Positions 43,090 through 52,275 are shown, counted from the stretch's first letter. The stretch is DNA of 64,000 bases from Sphingobium yanoikuyae (GCF_034424525.1 NZ_CP139979.1:1-64000); one strand, 5' to 3'. Numbers and translations are program-made. Notes: generated from the sequence alone by a model not told the origin.

Positions 43090-45879
43090 TCATCCGGCAA
43101 TCTCGTCAAGCCGTTCCTTGTAGCGCTGTGCCAGCGCATCCATGGAATAGCGCTGAGACACCAGTTCATAGCCAGCCTTGGCACGACGTTCTGCGTCGAT
43201 CGGATCGTGGCGGACCTTCTGCATGGTCTTGGCCAGTTCCTCGACGTCGATCTCGGCCCAGCAGGCGCCCGGCGCATCATAGACGAAATCGCCTGGTGCA
43301 ATCGGCGTGAGCTTGGACGCGACCGGGTAGCTGGTCTCTTCCGTGCAGAAGTCCTCGGTCCCGCTATGGTTGGTGACGATGACCAGGCGCGACAGGAGCA
43401 TCGCATAGGCAGGCAGGTAGCCGAAGCCTTCGGAGCGGTGCGCGCTGATCAGGGCATCGGCCATCTCGATCAGGCCAAGATATTTGGGGAACGGCATGCG
43501 TTCGTTGACCAGCAGGATGCGCGGGTCCGCGTCAGCCGCGGCAAGCACGCGGGCAATCTGTCCGGTCCGGTCGCCCGGATGCGAGAAGATGCCAGTAGTC
43601 TTGACCACCAGACGAACGTTGGGATCGTTGGGGAAGGCGCGTGCAAAGGCATCGACCACGGCTGCAGGATTTTTGCGCTCCACCCAGCTGTCGATATCGA
43701 ACGAGGTTACGAAGACGAAATCATCCTCGTGAATGCCGTAGGTCGATCGATCAAGGCGTTCGACCGGACCAAGGTCGATACCCTTGCCCATCACATGGAC
43801 ATTGGCGAATCCGGCATTGTGGTAGACCTCCTGCAGATAGGTGGTGGGTACCCACAATTCGTCCATCAGGGTCGCGCCGCCACGATGCTGTTCGGGCATG
43901 ACCGAGGATTCCCACAGCGCGAAACCGATGCGGTAGCTGTCGGGCCGTGCGTGGGTGCTGTAGCGCGATACCAGAGCAGGAATCTCGTCGCAGTTAAGAT
44001 GATAGATTTCGATCGGGCGATCAAAGCTGCGCCCATTCCCCCGCGGCGGGATGACCATGTCCGAGTCCGTGTTGACGGTTTCCACGTCAATGCCGACGCT
44101 GTCGAGTGCAGCCAGGGTCATCCGCATGTTCGTGCCCAGGCCCGAGGACGAACGCGCCCGGCCGATGACGCGAAGCGGATAATTGTCCGGCAGTTCGGGA
44201 GCCGGCAGCCAGTCATAACTGGCGCGCAGGGCGGCAATCTCCGGCGCGACGGCCTGACCGTGCGCAGTGATGTAGCCAAGGCTGCGTCCGCCAAGATTTG
44301 CCATCACCAATATTTCGAAGGGCGACACCGCGATTGACGGACCGATCGGCTGGGTCATCCAGTCCAGGATGGACTGGCCGACGAACAGGCGCCGCGCTTC
44401 GTTTTCGAGACCAAGCAGCAGCAGGTCGAAGGCATAAGCGCAACGACCGGCGGCCAGGGTCGCATCATAGCGGCTCTGATACCCGGCATCGTCATTGAGC
44501 AAGCGCGCCATGAAGCCGGTTTGCTGCGGGAAGGCTTCCTCATCATCGCAGGATTCAGGCGACGTTGCATATGCCCGGACTACCGGATCGGGCACCAGGC
44601 TGACGGGAAGATTGTGATCGATCATCACCGAGGTGATGTAGCGCCACATGAGGTTGAGGAAATCCTGATGGCGATTGAAGTGAATCGCCATATTGTCGTC
44701 AAGCGTCGCGATCATCGAGCGCGAGACCGGCATGCTGGACAGTTGCGCGGGAAGTGCGCGCGAGTTGAGCCACTGCGTCAGGCGCGGGGGCAGCGGCGGG
44801 GCGCTGTTGCGGAAGAAGCTGTTGCTGTCCTGAACCATGCGCTTGAACAGGTCGACATATTCGACCGGATCGGTGGGAAGGCCATTCCGGAAGTTTCCGA
44901 ATTTTGCCGCGAAGGATTCAAAATAGGCCGACTGCCTGCGTTCCCTGTTGCGGCGCTGCATGGTCGACGTCGTCGTCGAGGAAATGACCGGCTGACGATA
45001 GGATTTTCCGCTGAGCCGCATGCGGATCATCTGGCCCAGCCGTGCGATGCCCTCATAGCCAAGGAAGTCGTAGCTGCGCAGAACCTGGGCGAGGACAGCG
45101 AGTTTCCGTCGCTCGTCATCATTGGCTGACCTGGATGCCTTGACCAGTTCGGCAATGGCGTCATTGCGCGAATTGGCGTTGTGGAAGCCGGAAAGCGGAA
45201 CGGTGAGCGATGCGGCGCCGCGCTCATTGAACCAGTAGGCGCCCTCGTTCACCATGTCGATTTCGCAGGTGACCGCGCCCCGCGGCAGGTCCGCCGGCGC
45301 GATCGTGATCGAGAATTGCGCTTCCTGTTTCGGGCGAACAGGGAAAGCGTTCAATTTGCCGCGAAATTCGCAATTGGGAATGATGTTGCCGTCCGCGTCC
45401 TTGAAGTTGCGAATGCCAAGGGCATGGTTCCCGTCCCACGGCGTATCGCCATTGTTGATGATCCAGCCGCCAACGGTAAACATGTTGGGCAGCGCGCCGC
45501 TGTGATCGCGCGTCTCGATCACGATTTCATAGGCGTCGATCTTGTCCATGACGGGCTTCTTGCGGGTGCTGCGCGCGCGGCCGGCAGGAGCGATCTGCTC
45601 ATCCACAAAAATCACGGCGACTTCCTCCACGTCGTTCGACGGGAGGCCCGAAAGATCGATATCGTTGGACGCATGGGGAGGCAGGCTTGGCTGGGCATGC
45701 AGAAAAGCATTTTCCGGATCCGACGGTTCGTCGGCAAGTGGAACAATGGTCACGTCTATCGTGTGAGGCCAGTCGCCAGGCACATTCGTGTCTTTAGCGA
45801 AATGATCTTCCTGCCCTTCTGCCGGACCGACATTGTCCGGCGTCAAATCAGGCGTTTCATGTTCCAGCTTGCCCGTCAC
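43090..45879 (-). CDS. Large multidomain glycosyltransferase
   Basis: A 929-residue protein. Residues 1-105 are acidic and probably disordered. Residues 111-230 look like a beta-sandwich (VGGWIINNGDTPWDGNHALG, ITIAPADLPRGAVTCEIDMV in pieces), similar in style to NBR1-type or exporter-associated carbohydrate-binding domains. Residues 235-560 are mainly helical and unassigned. The C-terminal 365 residues form a GT4-type domain: LRVIGRARSSSGLGTNMRMTL, FVFVTSFDIDSWVERKNPAAVV in pieces, and RSEGFGYLPAYAMLLSRLVIVTNHSGTEDF in pieces, with the donor-binding glutamate of EGFGY. The start is GTG 45879 with AGGGGA 7 bases upstream. The sandwich domain may bind the growing polymer; that is inference. Confidence 0.82.
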   Translation of the reverse strand: MTGKLEHETPDLTPDNVGPAEGQEDHFAKDTNVPGDWPHTIDVTIVPLADEPSDPENAFLHAQPSLPPHASNDIDLSGLPSNDVEEVAVIFVDEQIAPAGRARSTRKKPVMDKIDAYEIVIETRDHSGALPNMFTVGGWIINNGDTPWDGNHALGIRNFKDADGNIIPNCEFRGKLNAFPVRPKQEAQFSITIAPADLPRGAVTCEIDMVNEGAYWFNERGAASLTVPLSGFHNANSRNDAIAELVKASRSANDDERRKLAVLAQVLRSYDFLGYEGIARLGQMIRMRLSGKSYRQPVISSTTTSTMQRRNRERRQSAYFESFAAKFGNFRNGLPTDPVEYVDLFKRMVQDSNSFFRNSAPPLPPRLTQWLNSRALPAQLSSMPVSRSMIATLDDNMAIHFNRHQDFLNLMWRYITSVMIDHNLPVSLVPDPVVRAYATSPESCDDEEAFPQQTGFMARLLNDDAGYQSRYDATLAAGRCAYAFDLLLLGLENEARRLFVGQSILDWMTQPIGPSIAVSPFEILVMANLGGRSLGYITAHGQAVAPEIAALRASYDWLPAPELPDNYPLRVIGRARSSSGLGTNMRMTLAALDSVGIDVETVNTDSDMVIPPRGNGRSFDRPIEIYHLNCDEIPALVSRYSTHARPDSYRIGFALWESSVMPEQHRGGATLMDELWVPTTYLQEVYHNAGFANVHVMGKGIDLGPVERLDRSTYGIHEDDFVFVTSFDIDSWVERKNPAAVVDAFARAFPNDPNVRLVVKTTGIFSHPGDRTGQIARVLAAADADPRILLVNERMPFPKYLGLIEMADALISAHRSEGFGYLPAYAMLLSRLVIVTNHSGTEDFCTEETSYPVASKLTPIAPGDFVYDAPGACWAEIDVEELAKTMQKVRHDPIDAERRAKAGYELVSQRYSMDALAQRYKERLDEIAG

Positions 45880-45963
45880 TATTTATCCCCTGCTTGCTGA
45901 ATTCGGTGTTAAATCGAGTCTGTTGCACTGCAGTATCTATGGCGCTTACTGCAGCGTGAGCAA

Positions 45964-46986
45964 TCAGAATTCTATGTTTTGCCAAATTGATGGATCAATA
46001 TCCCAACGGGCGGCATCGGGGTCGACGGCCAGTGGGAGGGGGAAGGCGCGCAGCAACGCGTCGCCATCATAATTTTCGACCGGACGCCAGCGGCGATCGA
46101 TGAATCGGATGATGGCGTTCCAGTCCGACTTGAACTTGCGATCGCTCAGATAGGCATTGATGGTCGATCGACCGAGGCCCGCGTAAAAGTCCGCGATACG
46201 GTGATCGATCTTGGATTTCGGATCGTTGATTTCGAGTTGGGCGCCCTCGCCCTCGCCAGGGCCATAGGTCGCGAACCAGGCGCATGGGATGCCATAGGTT
46301 TCCGAAATGACCAGGCCGTGCAGGCTGGTCGAAACAATACGGCGGCACGAAATGATTTCGGCAACCTTTGCGCGCATGGCGTCGGGCGTGGCGTCGCAAT
46401 AGGTGTTGATGATCTTGACCTTCCCGGCCCATTCTTCCGGAATGTCATAGCGACCATATTCCGGGCGGTGGCCGACACCTGGACATTGCTCGGTCAATTC
46501 CGAAATGTGCAGGATGACGCCCAGATCATGGGTTTTCTCGACATCGTCGAGCGGCCAGATGCGCGGCAGAAGCCAGACCGGGTCGCCGAAAATGTCAGGC
46601 GCATCGATGCCGGCGTTGCGGAATGTCGCCGCGCTGTTCGGGCCGCGCGTGGCATAGACGTTGAATTCGGTATTGGGCGGCTTGGAATAAGGCGCATCGC
46701 CGGTGACCGGATTGCGAAGCGCATCGACACCGGTTCCCCAGAAATGCAGCTTTCCGTTTTTCTGCCCATGGCCGATGGTTCCGACTGCGACAATGCGTTC
46801 GCTGTCTTCGTCGAAATTCGCGCGGACCACGGGCATGCCGGCCAGCGAACTCACCATGATGGCGCTCAATCCATCGCCGAAGTTGGTATAAGGTTGTTCG
46901 GGGGTGGTTGCGACCCAGGATAGTGGTGCGCGAAGCCTCTCACGGTTCATGCGGAGGAGGCGGTCGGTCTGGACGTCTAGCGGCAT
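45964..46986 (-). CDS. Polysaccharide pyruvyl transferase family protein, paralogue 2
   Basis: A 340-residue paralogue of the product at 40926-41984. It aligns throughout: NFGDGLSAIMVSSLAG, TIGHGQKNGKLHFWGTG, ATRGPNSAATFRN, FGDPVWLLPRIW, LGVILHISEL and SCRRIVSTSLHGLVISETYGIPC in pieces. The ATG at 46986 is chosen because it gives the same N-terminal length as the paralogue. Two such genes suggest that two different sugars, or two linkages of one sugar, are modified. The upstream intergenic region was originally shared with the glycosyltransferase at 48539 but is now split by an insertion sequence. Confidence 0.85.
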   Translation of the reverse strand: MPLDVQTDRLLRMNRERLRAPLSWVATTPEQPYTNFGDGLSAIMVSSLAGMPVVRANFDEDSERIVAVGTIGHGQKNGKLHFWGTGVDALRNPVTGDAPYSKPPNTEFNVYATRGPNSAATFRNAGIDAPDIFGDPVWLLPRIWPLDDVEKTHDLGVILHISELTEQCPGVGHRPEYGRYDIPEEWAGKVKIINTYCDATPDAMRAKVAEIISCRRIVSTSLHGLVISETYGIPCAWFATYGPGEGEGAQLEINDPKSKIDHRIADFYAGLGRSTINAYLSDRKFKSDWNAIIRFIDRRWRPVENYDGDALLRAFPLPLAVDPDAARWDIDPSIWQNIEF

Positions 46987-47174
46987 CGTCTTTTCTTTTC
47001 TCGAATTTATGGGAGCGGTGCGATTGTCTTGGGCATAATCAAGTTCGATTCTGGTCGCAATCCATTTGAATATATTGGCAGTTTCTCTTTGTTGTGCAGT
47101 GCGGCGGGCATCCTGTCTTAACGCGGGTGACAATGCCCTCGGTCCTGCCTAGGGTCGCGGGGCATGAAAAACGT

Positions 47175-47186
47175 ATGGCCCGCCCC
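47175..47186. repeat. IS subterminal inverted repeat, downstream end
   Basis: ATGGCCCGCCCC is the perfect inverse of 48510-48521. It marks the end of the element downstream of the transposase gene. Confidence 0.8.
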
Positions 47187-47423
47187 GTCTGCAAGGGGGA
47201 TTTTGAAGTGTTCTGATCAGTCTGCGTCAACGTATGCGGTCTCATGGGTGACCCCATGGCCAAGATGGACATCCGCACGTCTGGAGCCACAATAAAGACG
47301 CCGGCAACGAGTGCCATTTTTTTGGCCGGGCTTTCCAGACGCCGATCGACTGTCAGGCCATCTTCACGATCCTTCCTGCAAACATCGTTGGCCTATGCAC
47401 GAAGATGCGTGCGGCCGATCCGG
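47187..47423 (-). ncRNA. Candidate bridge RNA region of the IS110-type element
   Basis: IS110-family elements encode a structured bridge RNA in a non-coding end. In the IS1111 group it lies downstream of the transposase. This 237-bp segment between the transposase stop and the downstream inverted repeat is the only non-coding part long enough to hold one. No secondary structure was computed, so the assignment rests on position alone. Confidence 0.35.
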
Positions 47424-48455
47424 TTATGCCGCGACTGGGTAGCCGCGTTCGAACGTCGCGTCCTTGCGCAAGGCCGCCCATGCGATCCGCGCCAGCTTGT
47501 TGGCCAGCGCGACGACGATAGCATTGCGGTGGACTCCTCGCTCGATCATTCCTGTCAACCAGCGCCCCAACGGGGTCTCGCTTCGCGCCAGCGACGGCAA
47601 TGCTGCTCGGGCACCGTGGATGAGCAAGGTGCGCAAGTAGGTGTTGCCTCGCTTGGAGATGCCGAGCAGCCGCGGCTTGCCGCCGGTAGTATGCTGACGG
47701 GGCACCAGACCGAGCCAGGCACCCAGGTCTCGGGCTTTGGCAAAGCTGCTGGCATCGCCCACGGCTGCAATCAGGGCAGTTGCGTTCAGCACCCCGACGC
47801 CGGGGATGGATGTGAGCCGCCGGGCAGCCGCGTCATTGCGCGCCAGCTCGACAAACTCGCCGTTCAGCGTTTCCACCCTGGTATCGAGTTCGCGCCATTC
47901 GGCACGCAGTTCGGCCACCAACTGGCGCAGACGCGGTGACAAGGTCGTATCCTCATCGGCCAGCAGGGCATCGATGCCGAGTTCCAGCTTGCGCCGCCCA
48001 ACCGGGAAAATGGTCCCGCGCTCCAGCAGGATCGCCCGCAACTGGTTGGTCAGGCTCCTGCGCTCAGCCACCAGGCGCGAGCGAACCCGGTGGAGCGTCT
48101 GGATGTCCAACTGCTCCTGGGTCTTGAGTTCGACGAAGCGCATCGTTGGACGCGAGGCGGCCTCGGCGATCCCCTCGGCGTCGCGGTCATCGTTCTTCTG
48201 TGCTTTGACATACGGCCGTACGTACTCCGGCGACATCAGCCGGATCTCATGTCCGTGCGCGGCGAACAGGCGCCCCAGATAATGGGCACCGCAACATGCC
48301 TCCATCGCGACCACGCACACAGGAAGCTTGGCAACGTAGTCGACCAGCGTCTGGCGGCGCATCGACCTGCGTACGACGACAGCTCCCGACGCATCCACGC
48401 CCACCACACTGCAGGCATTCTTGCCCAAATCAACGCCAAGGATCACAATAGACAT
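47424..48455 (-). CDS. IS110 family transposase
   Basis: A 343-residue recombinase. The N-terminal RuvC-like DEDD domain has ILGVDLGKNACSVVGVD, VAMEACCGAHYLGRLF and KNDDRDAEGIAEAASRP, supplying the acidic residues. The C-terminal Tnp_20 domain has LTSIPGVGVLNATALIAAVGD in pieces and PRLLGISKRGNTYLRTLLIHGAR in pieces, where the serine of GISKRGN is the nucleophile of the family. The ATG at 48455 follows AGGAGCGG. The gene looks intact, so the element may be active. Confidence 0.95.
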   Translation of the reverse strand: MSIVILGVDLGKNACSVVGVDASGAVVVRRSMRRQTLVDYVAKLPVCVVAMEACCGAHYLGRLFAAHGHEIRLMSPEYVRPYVKAQKNDDRDAEGIAEAASRPTMRFVELKTQEQLDIQTLHRVRSRLVAERRSLTNQLRAILLERGTIFPVGRRKLELGIDALLADEDTTLSPRLRQLVAELRAEWRELDTRVETLNGEFVELARNDAAARRLTSIPGVGVLNATALIAAVGDASSFAKARDLGAWLGLVPRQHTTGGKPRLLGISKRGNTYLRTLLIHGARAALPSLARSETPLGRWLTGMIERGVHRNAIVVALANKLARIAWAALRKDATFERGYPVAA

Positions 48456-48509
48456 CGGTCCGCTCCTTTCCTCTTCAAGCACCAGCATCATATCCGATGC
48501 CGGGGAAAA

Positions 48510-48521
48510 GGGGCGGGCCAT
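48510..48521. repeat. IS subterminal inverted repeat, upstream end
   Basis: GGGGCGGGCCAT, perfect inverse of 47175-47186. It lies 17 bases before the start codon of the next glycosyltransferase. Confidence 0.8.
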
Positions 48522-48538
48522 CCCATAAAGACCTAGGC

Positions 48539-49741
48539 ATGATCGACGACGCTGGCCAATCGGAAAGGTGCCTCTCTGAGGGGGCATCGAGAGTTTTGCC
48601 TATCTGCATCGACGGGCGTCTGCTGGATCGCAATTTTACTGGCGTTGGTCATTATGGTCATCGTCTGGCTCAGACCCTGGAGCGCCACGCTGTGCCGCCT
48701 ATGCGCCTTGATGCCGCGGTGCCCGAGTGGGACCAGTCCGGTGCGGCGGCACGCATGGGGCGGTATCTGCGCGCCTATCTTCCCGGTGTGAGGTCGCTGG
48801 TCCGCAGTCGTGCAGATAAGCCTGGCTATGCTGAAAGATTGATAGGACAGGATATTTTTCGTCAGGCCTATCTGCATTTCAAATTTCATGGCCGGTTGAT
48901 GCGCCTGCAGGTGCCGGGGCCTGCTGGCATCATGCATTGGACATACCCGCTGCCGCTCTATCTGGAGGGATGGCGCAACATCTATACGGTCCACGACATC
49001 ATACCGATCGATCGCCCGGATCTGTCTTCGATCAACCCCGTCCGGATGGAGCGTCTGCTGCGCGCGATCATGGCGCGGGCTGACCATCTCGTGACAGTCA
49101 GCGAGGTGGTGCGACAAGAATTGGTGGCGCGGTTCGGTTGTGCGCCAGATACCGTCACGGCTTGCCATCAGGTGGCGGACCTTGATGCGCGGCGCGGTGA
49201 AGTGTCGCGGGATCCGAATGCGCATTTTCTTTTTTGCGGTGCGGTGGAGCCGCGCAAAAATCTCGCCCGGCTTGCGCGTGCCTATGTGGTCAGCGGCAGT
49301 AACAGGCCTTTGATCATCGTCGGACAGGACGGATGGCGTTCTGACGAGGTGCGGCGTGAAATCGGAAGTCATCCCGGCATTCGCTTCATGCCATTGCAGA
49401 GCCGTGAATCATTGTCGGACCTGATCCGGGGTGCGCGCGCGCTGCTATTTCCATCGCTGGCAGAGGGTTTCGGCCTGCCGGTGGCGGAGGCGCTGGTGCT
49501 GGGGACGCCGGTCATGGCTTCGGATATCCCAACGCTGCGGGAAGTTGCTGGAGACGCTGCCCTTTTTGTCGATCCTTTTGATGAGGCGGAGATGAGCCGT
49601 GCAATAATGCGGTTGGATGGTGATGATATTCTGTGTGAGCGTCTGGCGAGACTTGGCGATGTCAAAGCTGTCGCTTATCAGTCGCGGGCTTATCATGAGC
49701 GGCTGCAGGCAATCTATGCCGCGGTAGGCGAAAACCGGTGA
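48539..49741 (+). CDS. Glycosyltransferase family 4
   Basis: A 400-residue GT-B enzyme. ICIDGRLLDRNFTGVGHYGHRLAQ forms the acceptor-side N-terminus. IMHWTYPLPLYLEGWRNIYTVHDIIPID (in pieces) precedes a linker, then HFLFCGAVEPRKNLARLARAY and ALLFPSLAEGFGLPVAEALVLGTPVMASD (in pieces) hold the donor site. It is closely related to the next gene (same IMHWTYP and HDI motifs), suggesting tandem duplication. The ATG at 48539 is the first base pairs beyond the insertion sequence; no good ribosome site remains upstream, so translation or transcription of this gene may have changed on insertion. Confidence 0.87.
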   Translation: MIDDAGQSERCLSEGASRVLPICIDGRLLDRNFTGVGHYGHRLAQTLERHAVPPMRLDAAVPEWDQSGAAARMGRYLRAYLPGVRSLVRSRADKPGYAERLIGQDIFRQAYLHFKFHGRLMRLQVPGPAGIMHWTYPLPLYLEGWRNIYTVHDIIPIDRPDLSSINPVRMERLLRAIMARADHLVTVSEVVRQELVARFGCAPDTVTACHQVADLDARRGEVSRDPNAHFLFCGAVEPRKNLARLARAYVVSGSNRPLIIVGQDGWRSDEVRREIGSHPGIRFMPLQSRESLSDLIRGARALLFPSLAEGFGLPVAEALVLGTPVMASDIPTLREVAGDAALFVDPFDEAEMSRAIMRLDGDDILCERLARLGDVKAVAYQSRAYHERLQAIYAAVGENR

Positions 49742-49760
49742 AGAGCCGGGGTGGGGCGGA

Positions 49761-51071
49761 ATGGTGATGAGAATTGGTGTCGACGGTTATAATCTCGCCT
49801 TGCCGGCGGGAACCGGCGTCGCCAGCTATGGTCGGGCCCTGTGTCGCGCGATCACCGCCATCGGTGGCGAGATAGACCTGATTTATGGCATCGCCATGCG
49901 GCCCGAAACTCCGGCGCCTATGCGGGAGACGCTCTTCTATTCGCGATTGGGCGAGCAGTTGTCTCTGGGGCAGAAGCCCAAGATGACGCTGCGGCGGCGG
50001 GCGTTGAGGGCTGCAATGCTGCCGACCGTCCGCAAAGCGGTGGAAGTGCCCATCAGCGGAAAGGTCATTGCAGGCGATATGGTCGAGCGGGTGCCTCCCG
50101 CGCGACGGATTTTTTCGCGTTCGGGGCTTTTCGAGGCCTCGGTCCATTATTTTCGCCGCTATGGCAAGGCGATGCGGATCGAGGTGCCAGAACCGCCGGC
50201 GATCATGCACTGGACCTATCCCGTGCCGGTGGAAATGGTCGGCGCGCGCAACGTCTATACCCTGCATGATATCGTGCCGCTGGTCATGCCCTATGCCAGC
50301 CTGGAAGATAAAGCCTATTACAAGGCCATGCTGCAATGGCTGGTGGATAATGCGTCGGGTTTGTGCACGGTGTCCGAGGCGTCCCGGCACGATATCTCGG
50401 GCATGTTCGGCATGGCTGCGGATCGGATCGACAACCTGTATCAGGCGGCGGACCTGGGTGAGCATCCGGTCATGCCTGCTGGCGATGATCTGCGGCTCTG
50501 GCTTGATCGGCTGTTCGATCTGGAGCTGGGGGGCTATTTCCTCTTTGCGGGGGCGATCGAGCCGAAGAAGAATGTCGGGCGATTGATCGAGGCCTATCTG
50601 CAGTCGGGGGTGGAAACGCCCCTGGTGATCGTGGGACGGGAGGGTTGGCGAGCTGAACCTGAGCTCCGTTTGCTGCGCGGCGGCAATGGCGCGCAGTTGA
50701 AGGGGGCGGCGCGTATCCGCCGGATCGACTATCTTCCGCGCGCTCAATTGCTGCGGCTGATGCGCGGAGCGCGAGCGATGCTGTTCCCATCGCTCTATGA
50801 AGGCTTTGGCTTGCCGGTGCTTGAGGCGATGGCGCTGGGAACGCCGGTATTAACTTCAAATATTAGTTCTCTGCCGGAGGTGACGGGTGAGGCGGCGATG
50901 CACGTTGACCCCTATGACGTCGACGCGATGGCACGGGCTATCGTCGCGATGGACGGAGATTCCGCTTTGCGACAGCGACTTAGTGCACTAGGTCTTTCGC
51001 AGTCGCAGCGCTTTTCGAAGGAGCGTTTCGAGGAACGCGTCGCGCTTTTCTACGAAAAATTACTTAAATGA
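49761..51071 (+). CDS. Glycosyltransferase family 4, tandem paralogue
   Basis: A 436-residue GT-B enzyme beginning RIGVDGYNLALPAGTGVASYGRAL. IMHWTYPVPVEMVGARNVYTLHDIVPL (in pieces) matches the preceding gene. The C-terminal half has YFLFAGAIEPKKNVGRLIEAY and MLFPSLYEGFGLPVLEAMALGTPVLTSN (in pieces). Compared with its neighbour it has an insertion of about 35 residues in the N-terminal half (residues 60-100). The start is ATG 49761 or ATG 49767; the latter has better spacing from GGCGGA. It precedes the exporter gene by 25 bp. Confidence 0.88.
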   Translation: MVMRIGVDGYNLALPAGTGVASYGRALCRAITAIGGEIDLIYGIAMRPETPAPMRETLFYSRLGEQLSLGQKPKMTLRRRALRAAMLPTVRKAVEVPISGKVIAGDMVERVPPARRIFSRSGLFEASVHYFRRYGKAMRIEVPEPPAIMHWTYPVPVEMVGARNVYTLHDIVPLVMPYASLEDKAYYKAMLQWLVDNASGLCTVSEASRHDISGMFGMAADRIDNLYQAADLGEHPVMPAGDDLRLWLDRLFDLELGGYFLFAGAIEPKKNVGRLIEAYLQSGVETPLVIVGREGWRAEPELRLLRGGNGAQLKGAARIRRIDYLPRAQLLRLMRGARAMLFPSLYEGFGLPVLEAMALGTPVLTSNISSLPEVTGEAAMHVDPYDVDAMARAIVAMDGDSALRQRLSALGLSQSQRFSKERFEERVALFYEKLLK

Positions 51072-51096
51072 ATTTGTTAAGGCGAAGGCAGGGCAG

Positions 51097-52275
51097 ATGA
51101 AAAGCGGGGCAAAGCAGCAGATCATGGCTGCGCAGATACGTTATTTTCGTCGCGGTGCAGCATTGACTGCCATCGCACTGACGGCGGCCTGTTCAAGCGT
51201 GCCCAGCAGTGGCCCGACGGCGGGCCAGCTGTTCGACAAGGAACGAGTCGAGGCCAGCAAGATCGGCTTCAGCATCATCGATGTGTCGAGTGACAGTATC
51301 CCGGCTCCCGAATTGGGTGAGTTGGGGACGACGGCAACCCTTGAGCAGCTCACTGCCAATGGCAGGATCGACCTGCTTGGCCCTGGCGATGTGCTGCAGG
51401 TCAATATCTATGAAGTCGGGGTGTCGCTTTTCGGTAGCGGCATGACCATCGGCGGCGGCGGTGATCGCATGGATACCAGCGCCAAGGACCAGTCGCTCAA
51501 TGGCGTAACCGTTGACGAGCAGGGCTATATTTCCTTGCCCTATATCGGCCGGATACAGGCCGCCGGACGCACCACGGACGATGTGCGGCGCGCCATCATC
51601 GCGGGTTTGCGCGGCAAGTCGCAGGCGCCTCAGGCGCTGGTCACCGTGAAGGAAAATGTCACCAACACGGTAACGGTGGGCGGCCTGGTGTCCGATCCGG
51701 GGCGTCAACGCCTGTCACTTGCGCGCGAGCGGATATTGGACGTGGTTGCTGCTGCTGGCGGGCTCAAGGAGCCGGCAACGCAGAGCACCGCGATCCTGCG
51801 GTTTACGCGTGCGGGGCGGACGGCGGAAACCTATCTTGCGCAGCTTGTGCCGGGCTCCGCCGCCGATTTGCAGCTGTTGGGCGGCGATCGCATCGAAATC
51901 CTGGAACGTGCGCGCAGCTTCACCGTCTTCGGCGCCGCGGGCAAGGTTTCGGAAGTCAAGTTCGAGAAGGCGAATCTCTCGCTCAGCGACGCTGTCGCGC
52001 GCGGTGGCGGGCCGGATGCGCAGCAGGCTGATCCTGCGAATATCTTCATCTTCCGTTATCAGCAGGATGCTGCGGCACCGGACGGCGAAAAGCCGCTGGT
52101 CTACCGTCTGGATATGACTCGTCCTTCAAGCTATTTTCTGTCGCAGCGCTTCATGATGCACGACAAGGACGTCATCTATGTCGCAAACGCGCGGGCCAAT
52201 CAGACGCGCAAGGTGGTGGAAATCTTCAATCTGCTGACTTCGCCGTTTATCCAGGCGCGCGCGGTTACGCGATAG
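51097..52275 (+). CDS. Polysaccharide export outer-membrane lipoprotein (Wza/KpsD type)
   Basis: Forms the outer-membrane channel for the capsule. The 392-residue product has a signal peptide ending in lipobox LTAAC near residue 32. A Poly_export domain follows (DLLGPGDVLQVNIYEVG, VTVDEQGYISLPYIGRIQAAGRT in pieces). Soluble ligand-binding beta-grasp repeats come next (TVTVGGLVSDPGRQRLSLARERILDVVAAAGG in pieces, RSFTVFGAAGKVSEV). The C-terminus has MMHDKDVIYVANARANQ and could contribute the membrane-spanning helix (VVEIFNLLTSPFIQA). Two in-frame ATGs are possible (51097, 51124); the first has AGGGCAG upstream. Confidence 0.9.
   Translation: MKSGAKQQIMAAQIRYFRRGAALTAIALTAACSSVPSSGPTAGQLFDKERVEASKIGFSIIDVSSDSIPAPELGELGTTATLEQLTANGRIDLLGPGDVLQVNIYEVGVSLFGSGMTIGGGGDRMDTSAKDQSLNGVTVDEQGYISLPYIGRIQAAGRTTDDVRRAIIAGLRGKSQAPQALVTVKENVTNTVTVGGLVSDPGRQRLSLARERILDVVAAAGGLKEPATQSTAILRFTRAGRTAETYLAQLVPGSAADLQLLGGDRIEILERARSFTVFGAAGKVSEVKFEKANLSLSDAVARGGGPDAQQADPANIFIFRYQQDAAAPDGEKPLVYRLDMTRPSSYFLSQRFMMHDKDVIYVANARANQTRKVVEIFNLLTSPFIQARAVTR

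Larger units (their letters stand above)
47168..48535 (-). mobile_element. IS110 family insertion sequence, IS1111-like
   Basis: A single transposase gene is bracketed by 12-bp inverted repeats ATGGCCCGCCCC (47175-47186) and GGGGCGGGCCAT (48510-48521), placed a little inside the ends, as in the IS1111 group. Exact ends are ambiguous. GGCATGA is repeated at 47161-47167 and 48536-48542, which would give the limits used here. CCTAGG is also repeated at 47148-47153 and 48532-48537, which would shift them by a few bases. The non-coding segment downstream of the transposase (237 bp) is longer than that upstream (54 bp). Confidence 0.85.
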
